Shown here one piece after another: positions 35,601 to 48,800 of a DNA stretch of 64,000 nt. The translations under genes and the position numbers were made by a program. The stretch lies in the NCBI RefSeq assembly GCF_030936135.1, contig NC_082606.1, positions 7,248,755-7,312,754 of the forward strand, given 5' to 3'. Numbering within the stretch: the first letter of the stretch is position 1; each line of letters begins with the position of its first letter. Under the pieces are notes generated by a model. The model was not told the DNA's origin, did no database searches, and saw only the letters and a list, made by a program, of their open reading frames with translations. This DNA is from Gavia stellata. Lineage: Eukaryota; Chordata; Aves; Gaviiformes; Gaviidae.

Positions 35601-38600
35601 GACTGATAACAAGACAATATACAATTCAGAGCCATTTCACTGGTGAACACTCAGAGAAAGACTGAAGTACTTCCACAAAGCTGAAAGCAGAGTTAGCAGT
35701 GTACAAATGAAGATAAGATTATGTGATATGAACTTCAAACCGAAATGAAAGGCATTGCTTACGTTACCTGGTGAAGTTTCATGTATTCTTGCTCATAGAT
35801 CTCAGCGAGACTCAGTTTACTCTTTTCATGATCCAAAGTGATACGTTTCTTGTATTCAAAAGCCTCCTCTTTTGGTTTTTCTTTTGGTACTACATCATCC
35901 CAAGCCTGAGAAATTCTTAAATTAATGACCAAATGCAACTACAGTCAAATATCAGGTGCTACAGCTTATTTAGAACATTTTCCATATTACTTATCTGACA
36001 CATTAACTAGTCTATGCATGTGGTTTTCCAGGAACTCATTAAGTTTCACACTTTCATTTGGAAAAAAGTAATAAAAAGACTTATAGCTCTAGCTTGTGTG
36101 CTTAGTTTTAGTGGATTGGGGTAAAAATTGTATAACAAATGTGTAATTTTCTTATGTACTTAAATACTCTCCCCCCGTATGTTAGCTGAATAAAAAAACT
36201 AGTACAATAAGCCTCAACAAGCCATGGGATACAAATCTTCCATCAGTGGCTTTTAAGAAAAGTGAAGTAAACAATTGATTTTTGTTTAGTATTCAGAATG
36301 GTCAGAGCACTACAGTTACAGTCATAGACAAAATTTACAGACAGGCATTATATTCCAAACAAACCCCTTATAGTTTTATCTGCAAAGACTAGTATTTTTG
36401 AAGCACACCAAAACCTAGCATGTAATAGGCATGTAAAAAATAGAGCTCCTTAGAAATCTAGACACATTCATCAAGGCAAAAAGAATAAAACAACCAGTTG
36501 CAGAAATTAAGATAGCTCTACACCTAACATTTTAAGAGCTTCAAATTAATCCTTGGAATGTGCCCTGTGAATCAAGTCTATGAACAAAATAGGGAGGAAC
36601 AAGATAATATTAACCTCATCCAATATTCTCTGTTTAATGATATCTTCAAGCTGAAAAGTAGTTTCTTCTGTGATCACAGGTGCTGAGAGGAAAAAGAGAA
36701 GAATTTTAAGATGAATGTTTCTCCAGCAAGAAATAGTTTTGTTCTATGAAGAATAAACAACAGAAAAAGAAAATAAAGCCTTAACAAAAATGTAGTAATT
36801 GAAGGTGAGGTAAGTAAATAATGTTCTCCTCTATCTTGAGGAGAGTAATCGTATTATGTAAGGCTTGTAAATAACTGGATCTGACACCAAATTAATGAAC
36901 TTTCAGTTAAGTTAAAAATCAACAAAAAAGATTATAGCTTCCTGTAGTTTCCAGCATGAAAACGCACAACCTCAAAAACACACCAAGTTTAAACTTAGTG
37001 TTTTGTTACCCTGCTCTTAAGCCACAGGTGTTTTCAGCAAGGTCAAGGGGAAGAAAACCCAACACGGTATGCAACACGCTTTCAGGAAAGCCCTCTCACT
37101 GCTTACCCATTCGAACTGCATGGTCAAAAAGTACTGTTTCCTCCAAAAGGCTGTTTTCAGGTCGTTTTTGTCCAGTCACTTCTCCTTTAAGCTGCCAAGG
37201 TTTTTCCTCTAACAACTTTTCTTCTAAACTTTTTATTCTTTTGCTCATCTGAAAAAACACAATTTCCCAAGAAATTACTTGTGAGCTCTATGTTTTAAAC
37301 TTCTTGCTTTTTTCAGGTACTTCTAACTCCTCCTCACATAAAGATAAGGGAATCTATGCTTGCATATATATCTGGTATAGATAAGCCACTTTTTTTTCCT
37401 TTTCTTAATTTGTAAATAGCCTCTTCATATTTGCCAGGCTGAACAAATTAAACCGTCATTTGGGGAAAAAAAAAAAAAATATACTGGCCACTGTTTTGAA
37501 GCATTAGCAAAAAAAAAAAAAAAATTAAAAAAAATTACCTTTTCCTGTCTCTTCTCAAAGGAAGACTTTATTTCACTGGGATCGATGCCCTTCTCTAATT
37601 GCATATCAGTAACATCTTCTGTTTCACTGTCATCTGGCAAACTAAAAGTAACTTTTTTAGAGGCTTCTTTACTTCTCATATTCTCCATCATCATTTCATT
37701 CATATCCTCAACCCTGTAACATTAAAATTGAATATAAAGATTGGAAATCCTCTATAATTTTTACATGAAGATATTTCAGCCATTAGATGTTTACCAGTTA
37801 CAAGTAACCCACAGTTAAGAAACACAATAGGCTTTCATTGAAACCTAAAGGCAGGGGACACTAGGGAAACTTCTATATATTAAAAGTAACTTTCAAAAAC
37901 TGCAGTTACAGCTATTAAATTATTTATTCAAATAAAGACACAATACTCAAAAGATAAGTAAATAAACTACTTTTTAAATAAGGTGACAATGCAAACCATG
38001 AACATACAACAGAAAACAGAGAATGGCAAACCGTGACCAAAGTGAGCCTGGAATTCACTTTATTTTCTACTTCACTTCAGTGTAAAATTACAAAGACATT
38101 TTAACTGCATATACTTACTCGGACATGCTTTCTTCATTCTCCTCTCCAATAGCACTATTTGCTTCCTCTTCCTGATCATCTTCAACATCATTAGCTACTA
38201 AATCATCACTGTCATCAACTGGATCAAAGAAATCTTTGTATGTCAAGTCTCTAGAACTTTTAATTGGCTAAGAAGGGGAGAAGGAAAAAAAAAAATTCCA
38301 AACCAAAACTGTTAGACTGACAGAAGTCCAAGGGTATCCTGTCTTTTGAAGTCTTTAGCACATGGGGAACCGCACTACTTGTGTAATAGTAATTCAGTTT
38401 ACTGAAGCATTCACCTGTGGTAGGGCATCTTAGCAAAACTTCTATCTTTTACAAGTATTTAAAGTATTCTACCACTTGAATTCATTTCCAGTTTCAACCT
38501 ATACAGAAGTCAAAGAGCAGTAGATTTTGTTGATTAGTGATTGGAATGCGTACGCATTCCCTTATACCCTGGGCATAGTTCTTACTTGCTAGTGAAAATC

Positions 38601-40656
38601 TCTGGCAATATTAAATAATAAAAGATTTATTTTTGAAACAAGTACTCAGCAACTTAAGTTAAATCGGAGTTACAAAGCCATGTCCCCGGAAAAAGAAGTT
38701 GCCAAAAGCCCTTTGATCTGCATCGGTCACCTTAGTGATCTCTAACTGCCAGATATCCATGCTGAGTGACACATTTTTTTCATTTGCTGGGTCACCTATT
38801 CCGCAAGATCACTTATTTCTTATGACATACTATCTCTTCCTTTATTCATGCAAAAACCCAAGACCCATCTAAAGAGAGACTGGAATAGCAGGACAGTATG
38901 TTCTTCTACACTAGGACGTTTTGTTACAAGATGTTAATGTCAAAAATATTACTGAAGTAAAGCTTCAGAAGTAATCATTAGTCATCTAATCGAATTTAAC
39001 TTGGTAGTTCCTACTCAGAGTTAAACAATTTATAGTCACCCTAAGAGATATCAGATCTTGATTTAAAGGAAAAGAGAGATCAGAAAATTAATTTACTGAT
39101 ATTCTTACTTTGACTTTAGCTTCTTCAGACTCTTCTTCCTCATCATCTGAGATGATGTCTTCAAAATAATTAATATCTTCTTCCTCCTCCCTGTTTTCCT
39201 TCTCTGCCTGTTCTAAAAAAGCTTCCATCTCAGCCAGCTTGAAAAACTTGTCATCCACTATAGATTTTCTTCCCATTTTTTTCAATGTGGTTTCCTTGGC
39301 TGTTTCAGCTTGTTGCTCCAGTGCTTCAATATCAAAGTCAATATCAGAATCCTCATCACTGTATTTCTGCATTATGCTTTCTCTGAGTTTACTTTGCTTT
39401 TTTTTAGCTTTAGTTTCATCTTTTGTATAAACATTCTGCTCAGTTTCTGCTTCCATTATGTTGTCTTCCAATTCCCTGTTGCTGCTGGTCTCTGCATCAG
39501 AGCCATCCTCTTCTTGGTCTGAGAGAAGGCAAAGATGATCATCCTTGGCATCCCTTGCAATGGATTTCTTGAAGAAATCAAGAACTGCATTGTTCTGCAG
39601 CTCTAGTTGCTGCCAAATCTGTTCTTCATCAAAATTCTCTATCACCAGCTCTTTTAGAGGACTCCCACGAACTATATTACTTCCCAGAGCTTTATTCAAA
39701 TCGTAGAGAGTCTTTGTTAATGCTCTGAAGTCAGCAGCCAGTCCATCTTGCACACTAAGAGTAGAAAAAAAATTAAGAACTTTAGAAAGCGCAACAGTGA
39801 ATATTAGTTTTTTATTCTCTATTTTGCAGAATTTACTAGCTTTCATTCACTTTACACCTTCCATTAAGATGTGACACGGTCACACTACAGCTCTTTCTAT
39901 ATCTGCTTCAGTATTTTGGTGCTACAGAATAGCACCTTTCAACAATTACTGCTGTTGCTTAACTTTCTACACACCTCTTGGAATACTGCTACTAAACATT
40001 CCCAGAAATAAAGACATTGTAATTATTAAGCCTTTCAGCTTCATTACATTTTGTGTATGAAGTAGCAGCTGGACAGATTCTACCCTTCTATAGTTGCATC
40101 TTATTATATCTTGATCATATTTAAGCACTCCAGACGTTCCGGGGAAGTAAATAAACACCTCAAACATCCAAGATACAGATCCTTGGTTTTAAAAAGGTAA
40201 TTGTCTTCCTCCATTGCCTTACTCCTCAGCTTTTATAATTGGGTAGTCTCTTCAGTTTTCTCCCTAGAGCTACCAATGCTTCTACATAGCTGGTTGCAAC
40301 AGAAATCTCCATTTCCCAATTCCCGAACGCTGAAGAAAGGAATAGGATACTACAGCAGCCGCGGCAGAAGCCACAGCCAAGTCCCGACGCTGTTAATAGC
40401 GCGTTTCAGGAGAGCTCTGGGGCACCGGGCGTTGCTGAGGGGCGCCGGCCGGCTGGCACGAGGCCTCCCTGCCAGAGCACTGAGGCCTGCACAAATGGGA
40501 GAGCGCTAGGTATATACACACACGCGCTCCGGCATTGAGGGGCTCCCCAGCCGCTGGGAAACCCGCAGCCCCGCAGTACCTGAGGAAGCGCTCCGGGCGC
40601 GCCGCGGCGGCACCCACCACCCTGAGGCACGTCTCCAGCCCCTTGACTGCCGCCAT
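32687..40656 (-). CDS. MPHOSPH10: M-phase phosphoprotein 10 (U3 snoRNP protein Mpp10), complete, 11 exons
   Basis: Mpp10 is a nucleolar component of the U3 snoRNP / SSU processome, needed for 18S pre-rRNA cleavage in complex with IMP3 and IMP4. Exons in transcript order: 40580-40656, 39109-39754, 38119-38267, 37539-37713, 37107-37248, 36615-36682, 35768-35905, 35431-35541, 35086-35193, 34290-34520, 32687-32836. All are GT-AG and phases agree, giving 1995 bases and 664 residues (human 681). The N-terminus [14 protein letters not shown] precedes [20 protein letters not shown]. The middle is very acidic ([32 protein letters not shown]). Then come the conserved [17 protein letters not shown] block, [35 protein letters not shown] and [21 protein letters not shown] lysine-rich [20 protein letters not shown] coiled stretch follows, and the protein ends LSVHKLKL. 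The start lies in a YY1-type motif inside a CpG island. Confidence 0.97.
34890..34925. repeat. CA / poly-C / poly-A low-complexity tract
   Basis: A short CA run is followed by about a dozen C and then A7, in an MPHOSPH10 intron. In the MPHOSPH10 transcript (- strand) this reads as a G-run and is a quadruplex candidate. Confidence 0.8.
37509..37534 (-). promoter_or_regulatory. U-rich tract just after the MPHOSPH10 exon 4 donor
   Basis: On the - strand the donor after 37539 reads GTAA followed by T8, AA and T16. Such intronic U-rich tracts next to weak donors are the known binding sites of TIA-1/TIAR, which help U1 recruitment. The role here is inferred. Confidence 0.4.
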
Positions 40657-40960
40657 CTTCCCGCCGGCCGCGGCGCGTGGAGCAACTTGGCACCGCCTCC
40701 CCGAGGCCGCCGGCGGAGCGGTCCGGGCGACTCCCGCGGCCGACGCCGAGGTTCCGCATCCCGGAGTTCCGCCCCGCGGCGTGTTCCACCCACAGCGGCG
40801 GGAGCGCGGCGGGAGCCGCCCCGCCCCGGCCCGCCTCCCGGGCCAAAAGCAGTTCTGCCTCCCAGCCCGTGCTTTTGTCACAGGACCGCCCCGTTTATTC
40901 GTGTCACCCCCGCTTCCTTAGGTAGGCCTGCTCGCGTTGGCGCTGAACAGCAAGCAGGGT
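40370..40960. promoter_or_regulatory. CpG island, MPHOSPH10 promoter
   Basis: GC- and CpG-dense DNA around the MPHOSPH10 first exon. The start codon lies in AAGATGGCGGC (- strand, 40659-40649), the YY1 consensus often found at or just after start sites of housekeeping genes. Open frames on both strands here are compositional. Confidence 0.7.
40649..40659 (-). promoter_or_regulatory. YY1-type motif overlapping the MPHOSPH10 start codon
   Basis: AAGATGGCGGC on the - strand, exact to the YY1 consensus core, with the ATG being the MPHOSPH10 start. Confidence 0.6.
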
Positions 40961-42029
40961 ATTGCAGCGTCATCTACTGATGGCTGCTGCTCCTCCCCTT
41001 GGAAGAGCGTGGTATTGCTGTAGATTGGGATGTTCAACAGCACTGAAAAACCTGCTCTAAATATAGTAAAGCTACAGTCATCTTACTTTGCAGTTTTGTC
41101 TCTCTGACCTAGATACAAGGGCTATTTTGGAACCACACATTTCCAGCTGATTCTGTGAGCAAAATGCCCGACGTTATCTGGCGTCTCCAAGCTCCCAGCT
41201 AACTCGGCATGCGTTCACACGCCTACGCGATTAGCAAGCACTGCGAACTGTTTTGTTACTTTACATCACATGGTTTCCTTAAAGTTTATTTTATAAAGTC
41301 ATCAAATTAAGCACTACACCCAACGACCCTGGTGAAGAAGCTGCTGCTGCAGTTGGGGGAGGCGATCCATTCCTCCTCCATGCTGCAAAACCTGTTAGCA
41401 GGGGGTTTCACTCACCCCGCCTGCTGCCGTTCCCAGCCATCCACAGCCGTTCAGCACCTGGATCCAAAACTGTGACCAACCTTCTAACTTTGTTCTTGGT
41501 ATTGCCTCTGCTGCTCCTCTGCTGCTTTCATGTTTCCTTCCTACCAAAAAGAGAAGTCTTTTCAGTGCACAGAAAACAAAGCCCCGCTATGCAACTTCTA
41601 TGTGTCCTCTCACTGGCACTCTGCACCCTCAAAAAACCATTGTGTGGAGCAGGGCCCAGCTGGCAGAGGCACGAGTGTGACCTGTACCTGTGCTTCTCTG
41701 AACATCATGAACATATCTGACACCTTACAACCTGGGTTGGAAGCAGAAAGTATCCTATATTGGGACTTTAAAATACCCATTTTGACCACTGATTTTGATC
41801 TGCAGTTTTAAGTATTCAGGTATTAGCATATTTGAAATGGCACAAGCTGTTTGTCTATTTAGGATGCCTCACAGCAACTTGCGATGTCCTATGTCCCTGA
41901 CATAACAGGAACAGAGCACCAGAAGACAGCCGGCTCATTGTCCCGAGTCTCTTCTGCACAATGCTTTAGTCAGAAAACTTCCTCTCTCTACAGATGTCCC
42001 TTGCTATAGCTGGCCGCTTTTGCACTCTT
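40961..42029. other. Spacer between the MPHOSPH10 and MCEE CpG islands
   Basis: About 1.07 kb of much less CpG-rich DNA lies between two CpG islands of divergent genes. I recognise no repeat or exon. Short + strand frames at 41472-41811 carry no motif. Confidence 0.55.
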
Positions 42030-42800
42030 TTTCAGATGCGGTGCCCAGAGCTGCCCCTGCAGAGGCTCACAGCATGCAGCGGCCCGGCCGAGGCTCGCTG
42101 CACTGCCGCCTCCCCGCAGTCAGGCACAGGCTTCAGCTCCGGCGCGGCCGCCCCGGGCCGTGCGCTGGCTGGCAGCGGCCGTAGCGCCCGCCCCTGCGCG
42201 ATGGAGCCTTCTCCTCCGGGGAAAGGCACAGGGCAGCTGCGCCCACCCGCCCCAGCGAGGGCTCACCGGCCCCTCGGCGTGACACAACCGTTGCCACCGC
42301 CGGTGCCTCGTACCGCCGGACCTCCGAACACAGCCCCGGGCAGTCACCGCGCCGAAGGGCTCCCGGCCTGGGCGCGCCTTCAGCTCTGGGCGGCCGGGTG
42401 ACAGCTCGGCCCCGGCGGGGACGGGGGCGGCGGCCGCTGCCGTGGTGACGGCGGAGGGCGGCCGTTCCCCCACGACCAGGCCCCGCCTGCCTGCGGGCGG
42501 GCTGGGTTCGAGCGGCGGGGCGGCGAGATGGCGGCGTCCTTGGGGCGCTCGGCGGCCGGTAACGCGGGGGCCGGGCGGGCCGGCGGCGGGGCGGGCGGCG
42601 GGGCCGGTGAGGGCCGGCGCGGCCTCAGGTCGCGCCATGGGGCGACCGCGGGCCTCGGGGCCCGCTCCGGCCTGGAGCTCCTGCCCCGCGGCGGCGAGCA
42701 CTGCCGCTTCCTGCTGGGGCCGGGCGCGCCGTCTGAGCGGGATCGCGCCGCCCTGCCCGCCCTGAGGTGCGGGAGCGGGCCCGAGGCTCTCCGTGAGAGC
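42030..42800. promoter_or_regulatory. CpG island, MCEE promoter
   Basis: This very GC- and CpG-rich block surrounds the MCEE start codon at 42528. AGATGGCGGC at 42526-42535 is a YY1-like site overlapping the start. Long open frames here, up to 230 codons on the - strand, are low-complexity by-products. Confidence 0.7.
42526..42535 (+). promoter_or_regulatory. YY1-like motif overlapping the MCEE start codon
   Basis: AGATGGCGGC on the + strand, matching the core of the YY1 consensus. It mirrors the site at the divergent MPHOSPH10 start. Confidence 0.5.
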
Positions 42801-45800
42801 CTTACAGGCCACAACAAAACAGCATTGCTTTTATAAGTCAGAGCAAGGTCTTGTGATCCAGATGAGAGCTATATTAACAACTGACATTATCTGGCTTAGA
42901 AAAAACTTAGGCAGCAAACTCCAAACTTAAAGCGCAAGGAGGAGCTTCTCTTTTTAAGGTACAACTTGGAGGTCAAATGCAAAATCATTTCCCGTTCACT
43001 ATAATTATCTGGACTGTTCACTCTCTTAATAGCAAGTAAGGGCAGATTAAACTCACCATACCTAAACCACACTATTTTACTTGGTAGCCATAGACTGCTG
43101 GAGAAAAGTGAATGGGACTCAGTGCTGTCGGTGATCGACCAGTGGGATACTGGGAATGAAAACACCTTTGTACAATTGCACTTGGAAGAAACCAGAGCTG
43201 CAGTAAAGTGAGACTCAGTTTCTAGCATCTGTGGAGCCCATGTGACTCCCAAAAGCCAAGTGCAGCACAGAGCAGAGCAGCACTATGGATGACTTAAGCC
43301 TTGTTGGCTGGCAAAGTTTCCAAGATGCTAATGCCACCTTGAAATGGCTGGGATTTCAGAATGGCCAGAGTGTGCCCTTCCTCCGTTTGGGTCAGAGCGC
43401 TAATACACAGCCCCTGTATGCCAAACTCCCTATGGCGACAGCATCCTCTCCACACTTGGGAGTTTTTATCACCCTGAAATGGTTGACAATAGACCAGTTC
43501 CCAGTGACAAGGTTCTTCTTACTGCGACCCACAATTGTATAGCCTACCCATAGAGAACTTGACTGAATTCAGTTGGATTTGGCTTGCGTTTGATTCCTTA
43601 GCCATGTAAGTCAATGAATGCTGCCCCACATAAGAAGCAACAAGCCTATGAATAAACATTTGAAGGATGAGGATCGCGTTTTATGGTGTACTTTAGACTT
43701 GTTCCTTCATGTTCATCGTCTGCTCTGTTATAGAATGTAAGCCTCAATTGGTAGAACTGTACATGTTTAAACTCTGATGTACATAATACTAGTAGATCAG
43801 TCAACCATTAATAGAATAAAACCCAAATAGATCAATTTAAAAATACTCTTCAAATGAAGCTGAAGAAGGTGACATATATCCTGCAGTATCACTGAGGCTA
43901 GCAAGCCCACAATCATATATGAGAACAGGGACAGCTGAATCTTCTCTAAAGGACAAAATATCTAGAAAAATTCAGATTTGGTTGTCAGTGTTTGAAAAAT
44001 GAGGTCTGAAAAGAAAACAGTAGGGGCAAATGCTGTATATACCAGGACAAGCAAGTGCATGTGTGAATTTGGTCAGCATATCCAAGTTTTTCAAGCAGGA
44101 CAGCTACTTTGATAGATACTTTAGTCACAGTGTCCTTTAGTCACAGTGGCTTCAAAAGAAGCAGAGAAAGGAATTGTTTTTAACATTGGAGAAAGTTAAG
44201 AATTACTTGAATAATTCTGTAAGTCAGTGGGCAAATGCCTTTGTGATTGAAGAATTTAGCCACAACAGTTAATAGGACTAGTTTTGTGATATACACATAA
44301 ATAAAAGCGTTTCTTTCCTGAAACATGAAAGTGATGGGGTTTCAATCTGAAGTTTGCTAAAATGCTTTCTTTTTTACTGCAGGGTCATCTTTTGGTTATT
44401 GGGTTAGAAGAAGAAGATTAGAATTTTAAGTAACTAATCTGTGTAGTTACTAATCAATATAATGCAAGAAAAACACAAATGCTTTTTGTTTAATCTTAAT
44501 TCATACTGGTAATTATGGGTCTAAAATTGAAGCTCTATATGTATATGACTAGAGCTAGGATAAATTCACAAGACTTCACAGAATTAAAAAAAAAAAACCC
44601 CAAACCTGCTGAAGAGTCCTCTGCCCCTACATACTCATAGGAAAAATATATAGACTTCTATCACCCAATCCAGTAAGTGAGAGGAGGAAATGGAGAGATG
44701 TATAAATAATATTGTCATAAGAGTGGGCATTTAAGTATCTTTGACTTTACAGGAATCCTAGGAATATACTTCACTTTTTCAATCTATTATCTTTCCAGGA
44801 AACACCACAAAAATCAAATGTTTCTTGGGCAGAACCCAACAGAAATAGCATTTTCTATTATTTTTGCTATTGCTTCAGTAATAGCTGAGTAACAGTCTGT
44901 GTCTCTACTTTCTGTCAATTTACTTGAAAATAGACAAAATACAAATTAAATTATAGTAACCATGTAGTCATATGCCCTGTGTGAAGTACAGCAAGAATTA
45001 TAGATGGGAGGTGTCAAAAAGAATGGGAAAAATCCTAGCCTTTTCCATCAGTAAAGATTGCTTGAAAAGTCTACATAGTAGTATTTCTACTGAACTGTGG
45101 TCTGTTAATATTTGGAAGAAGGAATGAAACAGTGAAAGTGTTTAGGAAACATAACAAATGATACAGTAAGTGGTCCTTATCTTTCAAAGGATTTTTCTCT
45201 TTTGGAGAATACTGACCTCCTCTAAGTGGAGAAGTATCTCTTGCTTCAGCAATAATTGAATCAGGTCTTAAGAAATTATTGCAGGAAACAGAGCTACTTA
45301 CGTAGAATCTTAGGTGGACAGAAAAGACTGTGTGGTGGGTGGTTTGGTTTTTTTTAAACTTTGTAATGCTTTATTTACTCTGGTGATCTGGTCAAACTCT
45401 AGTCTAGTTAATTATCCATGCCTCTAATTATGCCAACTAGATACTGCATGCTTCTTTGTACAGTATAAAGCATTGCATAGTATTGCTTCTTCAGGCAATT
45501 GCTTTGTTCACCCCGATACAGCTGCATTTAGATCGCAAGTCTATCTACAAAATAGTTTCAGCATAGGCATTTGCAAACCAAGAGTTTTTCTTCTGTGTAG
45601 AAGTTGCTAGGGGATTTTTTTTAACATGTAAAAAGGTGAAAAGTACTTGGAAACACTGAGTTGCTCTACTATGCCAGTATGATAGCCTAAAGGTAACAGG
45701 TGAAAAAGAATTGTCCAGAACTTCTGGTTGTGATGAAGGAGATGACAGGATGTATTGTGTGAAAGGCTGGCAAGAAATACTCCAGGGCAGTTACTTGCAG

Positions 45801-48800
45801 AACTGGACAAGTTTCTGGAAATTATGAATGTAGGATGTTGATTTAGGGTTATCAAATGATTCTGAATAGACTTACTTTTGTGATAGTAAGTCTTTGGAAG
45901 TATGTACATTGCATGTTGTAATTTTAAGTCTCAAATACACACAAACACTTGTTCCATCAGAGCACAATGCTCAGAAAAGCTTCTATTTAAGGACTGCATC
46001 AGCGGTCTTTGTGAAGAAAGATTAACTGATAGCTGTCCAGTCTTGAATTCCTGTTAAATGGTAGTTCTCAGTTTCATACAGAGAAGCTAGCTGATTAATT
46101 ACAGCTACTACTAACTTTACAGAGTACAAAGAGTCTGAAAAAATCCAAGCCAGGCTATCCTCAGTGTACTGCAAAACATCCAGAATCTCAGTGCATCCTT
46201 GGCACAGTCTCTCAGCAAAATAGCACATTTGTGAATTTAAAGCTAAGAATGCCTCAAAGACTTCCAAAATGCTACGATGCCTCTAGCTTGGCCTTGAGGC
46301 ATTGAGAACTCTGACATGGCCTAAAGCAAACTGGCATTAAAGTGCGGCTTTTATGAATATATCCTTTCATCTTGGTGCTAGAAACAATTGATATGATCAC
46401 AATTTCTCCCCCACCCCCAACCTCTCCAGATTCTAGTACTCTGACAGATTAATTTTTAATGTAATTAATTTGTAAGTATCCTCATTTTATATCTTTTTTG
46501 TTTTTTTTTTTAAAAAAACAAGCAACCCTAGAACCATTTGTGAACAACACAGCAATTTGACACAGACAGTGCTAAGTTCAGTACTGACTTGTCAGAGCAG
46601 TCTGTGAAGAGTTCTGCAGATATCTAAGCACTGAGTTTTTCCATGACTTCTCCATCTTTTGTCTACATGTAAGCTCTTTCCTTTGTGTTGTATGGTCATC
46701 CAGTATTTTTTAATATTTACCTTTCCATTTATGATAAGCCAAATCATATTCTTTTTCTTTTGTAAGTCACACTGAAGTCAGTGGCATTAGTTGCATTAAA
46801 AAAGCTATTATGGTTTTGACCTTTTAAAGATAATCTTCGAAATTGTTATTGGTCAGTTGGATATGATGTTGTTCACAGTACTTAAAACTGAAATATTTCT
46901 AAGCATCTTGAAACAGATCAGTGAAACTAAGTATAAGACCTGTATGGCGTGTGAAAAGTAAGAAGGCCAAATGACTTCATCATTAGAGAAAGAAAAAATA
47001 AGAAATCAAACTCAGGAGATTTTAGGATTCCTTAAGCCTCAGATGCAACATGACATTTCTTTCCTTGCTGGAGTTAGTTCTGACAGCTGAGAGCTTAAGT
47101 CTTTTATCTTTTGGATCTTGCAGTATCAGTTCTGTCCAAGGTTTTGTTTTGGTTTTCTTGTTTGTTATAATTTCTAGATGTATAGGCATATCTTCATTTC
47201 TTTCTCTATTTTGTAAGAAGCTCTGAAAAATTCAGAAGTCACTTTTAAGTACATTATACAGTTGACCGTTAGATTTGGCCATGTATTCCTCTTTTTAACA
47301 GGCATATAGAAGTCATGTAAGCATTTACACTATATTTGTGGGTTTGGTTTTTTTTTTTAATACTTCTGAATAATTACATACATAAATACATAATTTTCAT
47401 TGAGCTGTTAGTACTACAGAATAGTTCTTTCCTTGGTCTCAGTCTGCCTTCAGCTTTGCACAGTGGTGTGTTTATGACACAGGAGTTACACAGGCCTCAT
47501 TAAAAGGGGAAAGAGCAGATACTTATACTTTCTCAAAAGCATTATATCAGTCCTATTCACTTTTTTCAGGGCTTCTTACCAGATTGCAGACTTCAGCTCC
47601 CACAATACGAACGCTATCATCATCGAATTCCTTTTCTCAAAACATTCCAAGCTGTTTGTGGAAACTGGGCCGACTTAATCATGTAGCAATTGCAGTACCC
47701 GATTTGGAAAAAGCTCAATCCTTGTATAAAGATGTGTTAGGAGCACAGGTGAGCGAGACTGTTGCTCTTCCTGAACATGGTGTCTACACTGTTTTTGTGG
47801 AGCTGGGAAATACAAAGCTGGAACTTCTACATCCTTTAGGAGAGAAAAGTCCCATTGCAAGCTTTCTGCAAAAAAACAAGACTGGAGGAATGCACCATAT
47901 CTGCATTGAGGTACGTTCACACAATATATCATATAATAAGATAGAGATATTAGAGTATGCGTATTTTTTTCATAGGTTTGACCTGTGTCAAGGACGAATA
48001 TATAAGGCTTTTTTCTGTTTTGGAAATCACGGTTCAATTTCATGAGCTATGTGATTATTTTTTCCTCTTTTATGCTATAAAGATTAAATTGGGGAGGGTT
48101 AAATGTGGAAGGTGGACAAGTCCAAGGGCTTGTGAAGAGCGTTTGACAGGTGTTAACTTCCTGACATAGAAAGGACATAAACTGGAAGAAGATGGAGTTG
48201 TAAGTTTAAGCTAAGGCATAGTTTAGATTTTCAGAAGTTTCCTCCTGTTTGATATTTAGTTGAGAATTGTATACAGAAGTCAAAAAAGATTGTCACTCGT
48301 ACTTACCAAAGAGCAGAGTCTCCAGAGTTTCTTCTGTCCTGTTCTTCCTTGTCCATCAAAGAGAGACTGGTCTGGAAGTACACAAGATGGAAAGGTGCTG
48401 GGTAAAGTAGAAATCTTATTTAGTATGTTCATGTTTTAGTGTAGATGCAAATTTTCATGCTGTTGCCTATGATACATGTTTTTAATATTTTAAAGATCTG
48501 AGTCTTGCAAACTTTATTATTTCATGCAAAGTGTAGTAATAAAAAGTAATGGGATTACTGATGTGAGTAAAAATTGTTTTCAGAATGCAACATAAAGACC
48601 GGTGTTTGCAGTTGCATGCTTTCATTGAGAATTGAGAAATTTTGCATACACACAGGCATTGCAATTTTTCTTAAATTAAGTTTGCGTATTTGCACATGTT
48701 CAAGAATAAGAAAATTAATTCTTTTAAAATTGACACTAAATTGTATTCCTAGGCAGTTCTGCTATAGAAATGTGAAAGACCTCAGCTGAACTTAGGAAAT

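Noticed and set aside
42120-42817. 230- and 145-codon - strand frames opposite MCEE exon 1
   Set aside because: Low-complexity Ala/Pro/Arg translations of a CpG island; no domain and no splice support.
47675-48043. 122-codon - strand frame across MCEE exon 2
   Set aside because: Antisense shadow of a real coding exon.
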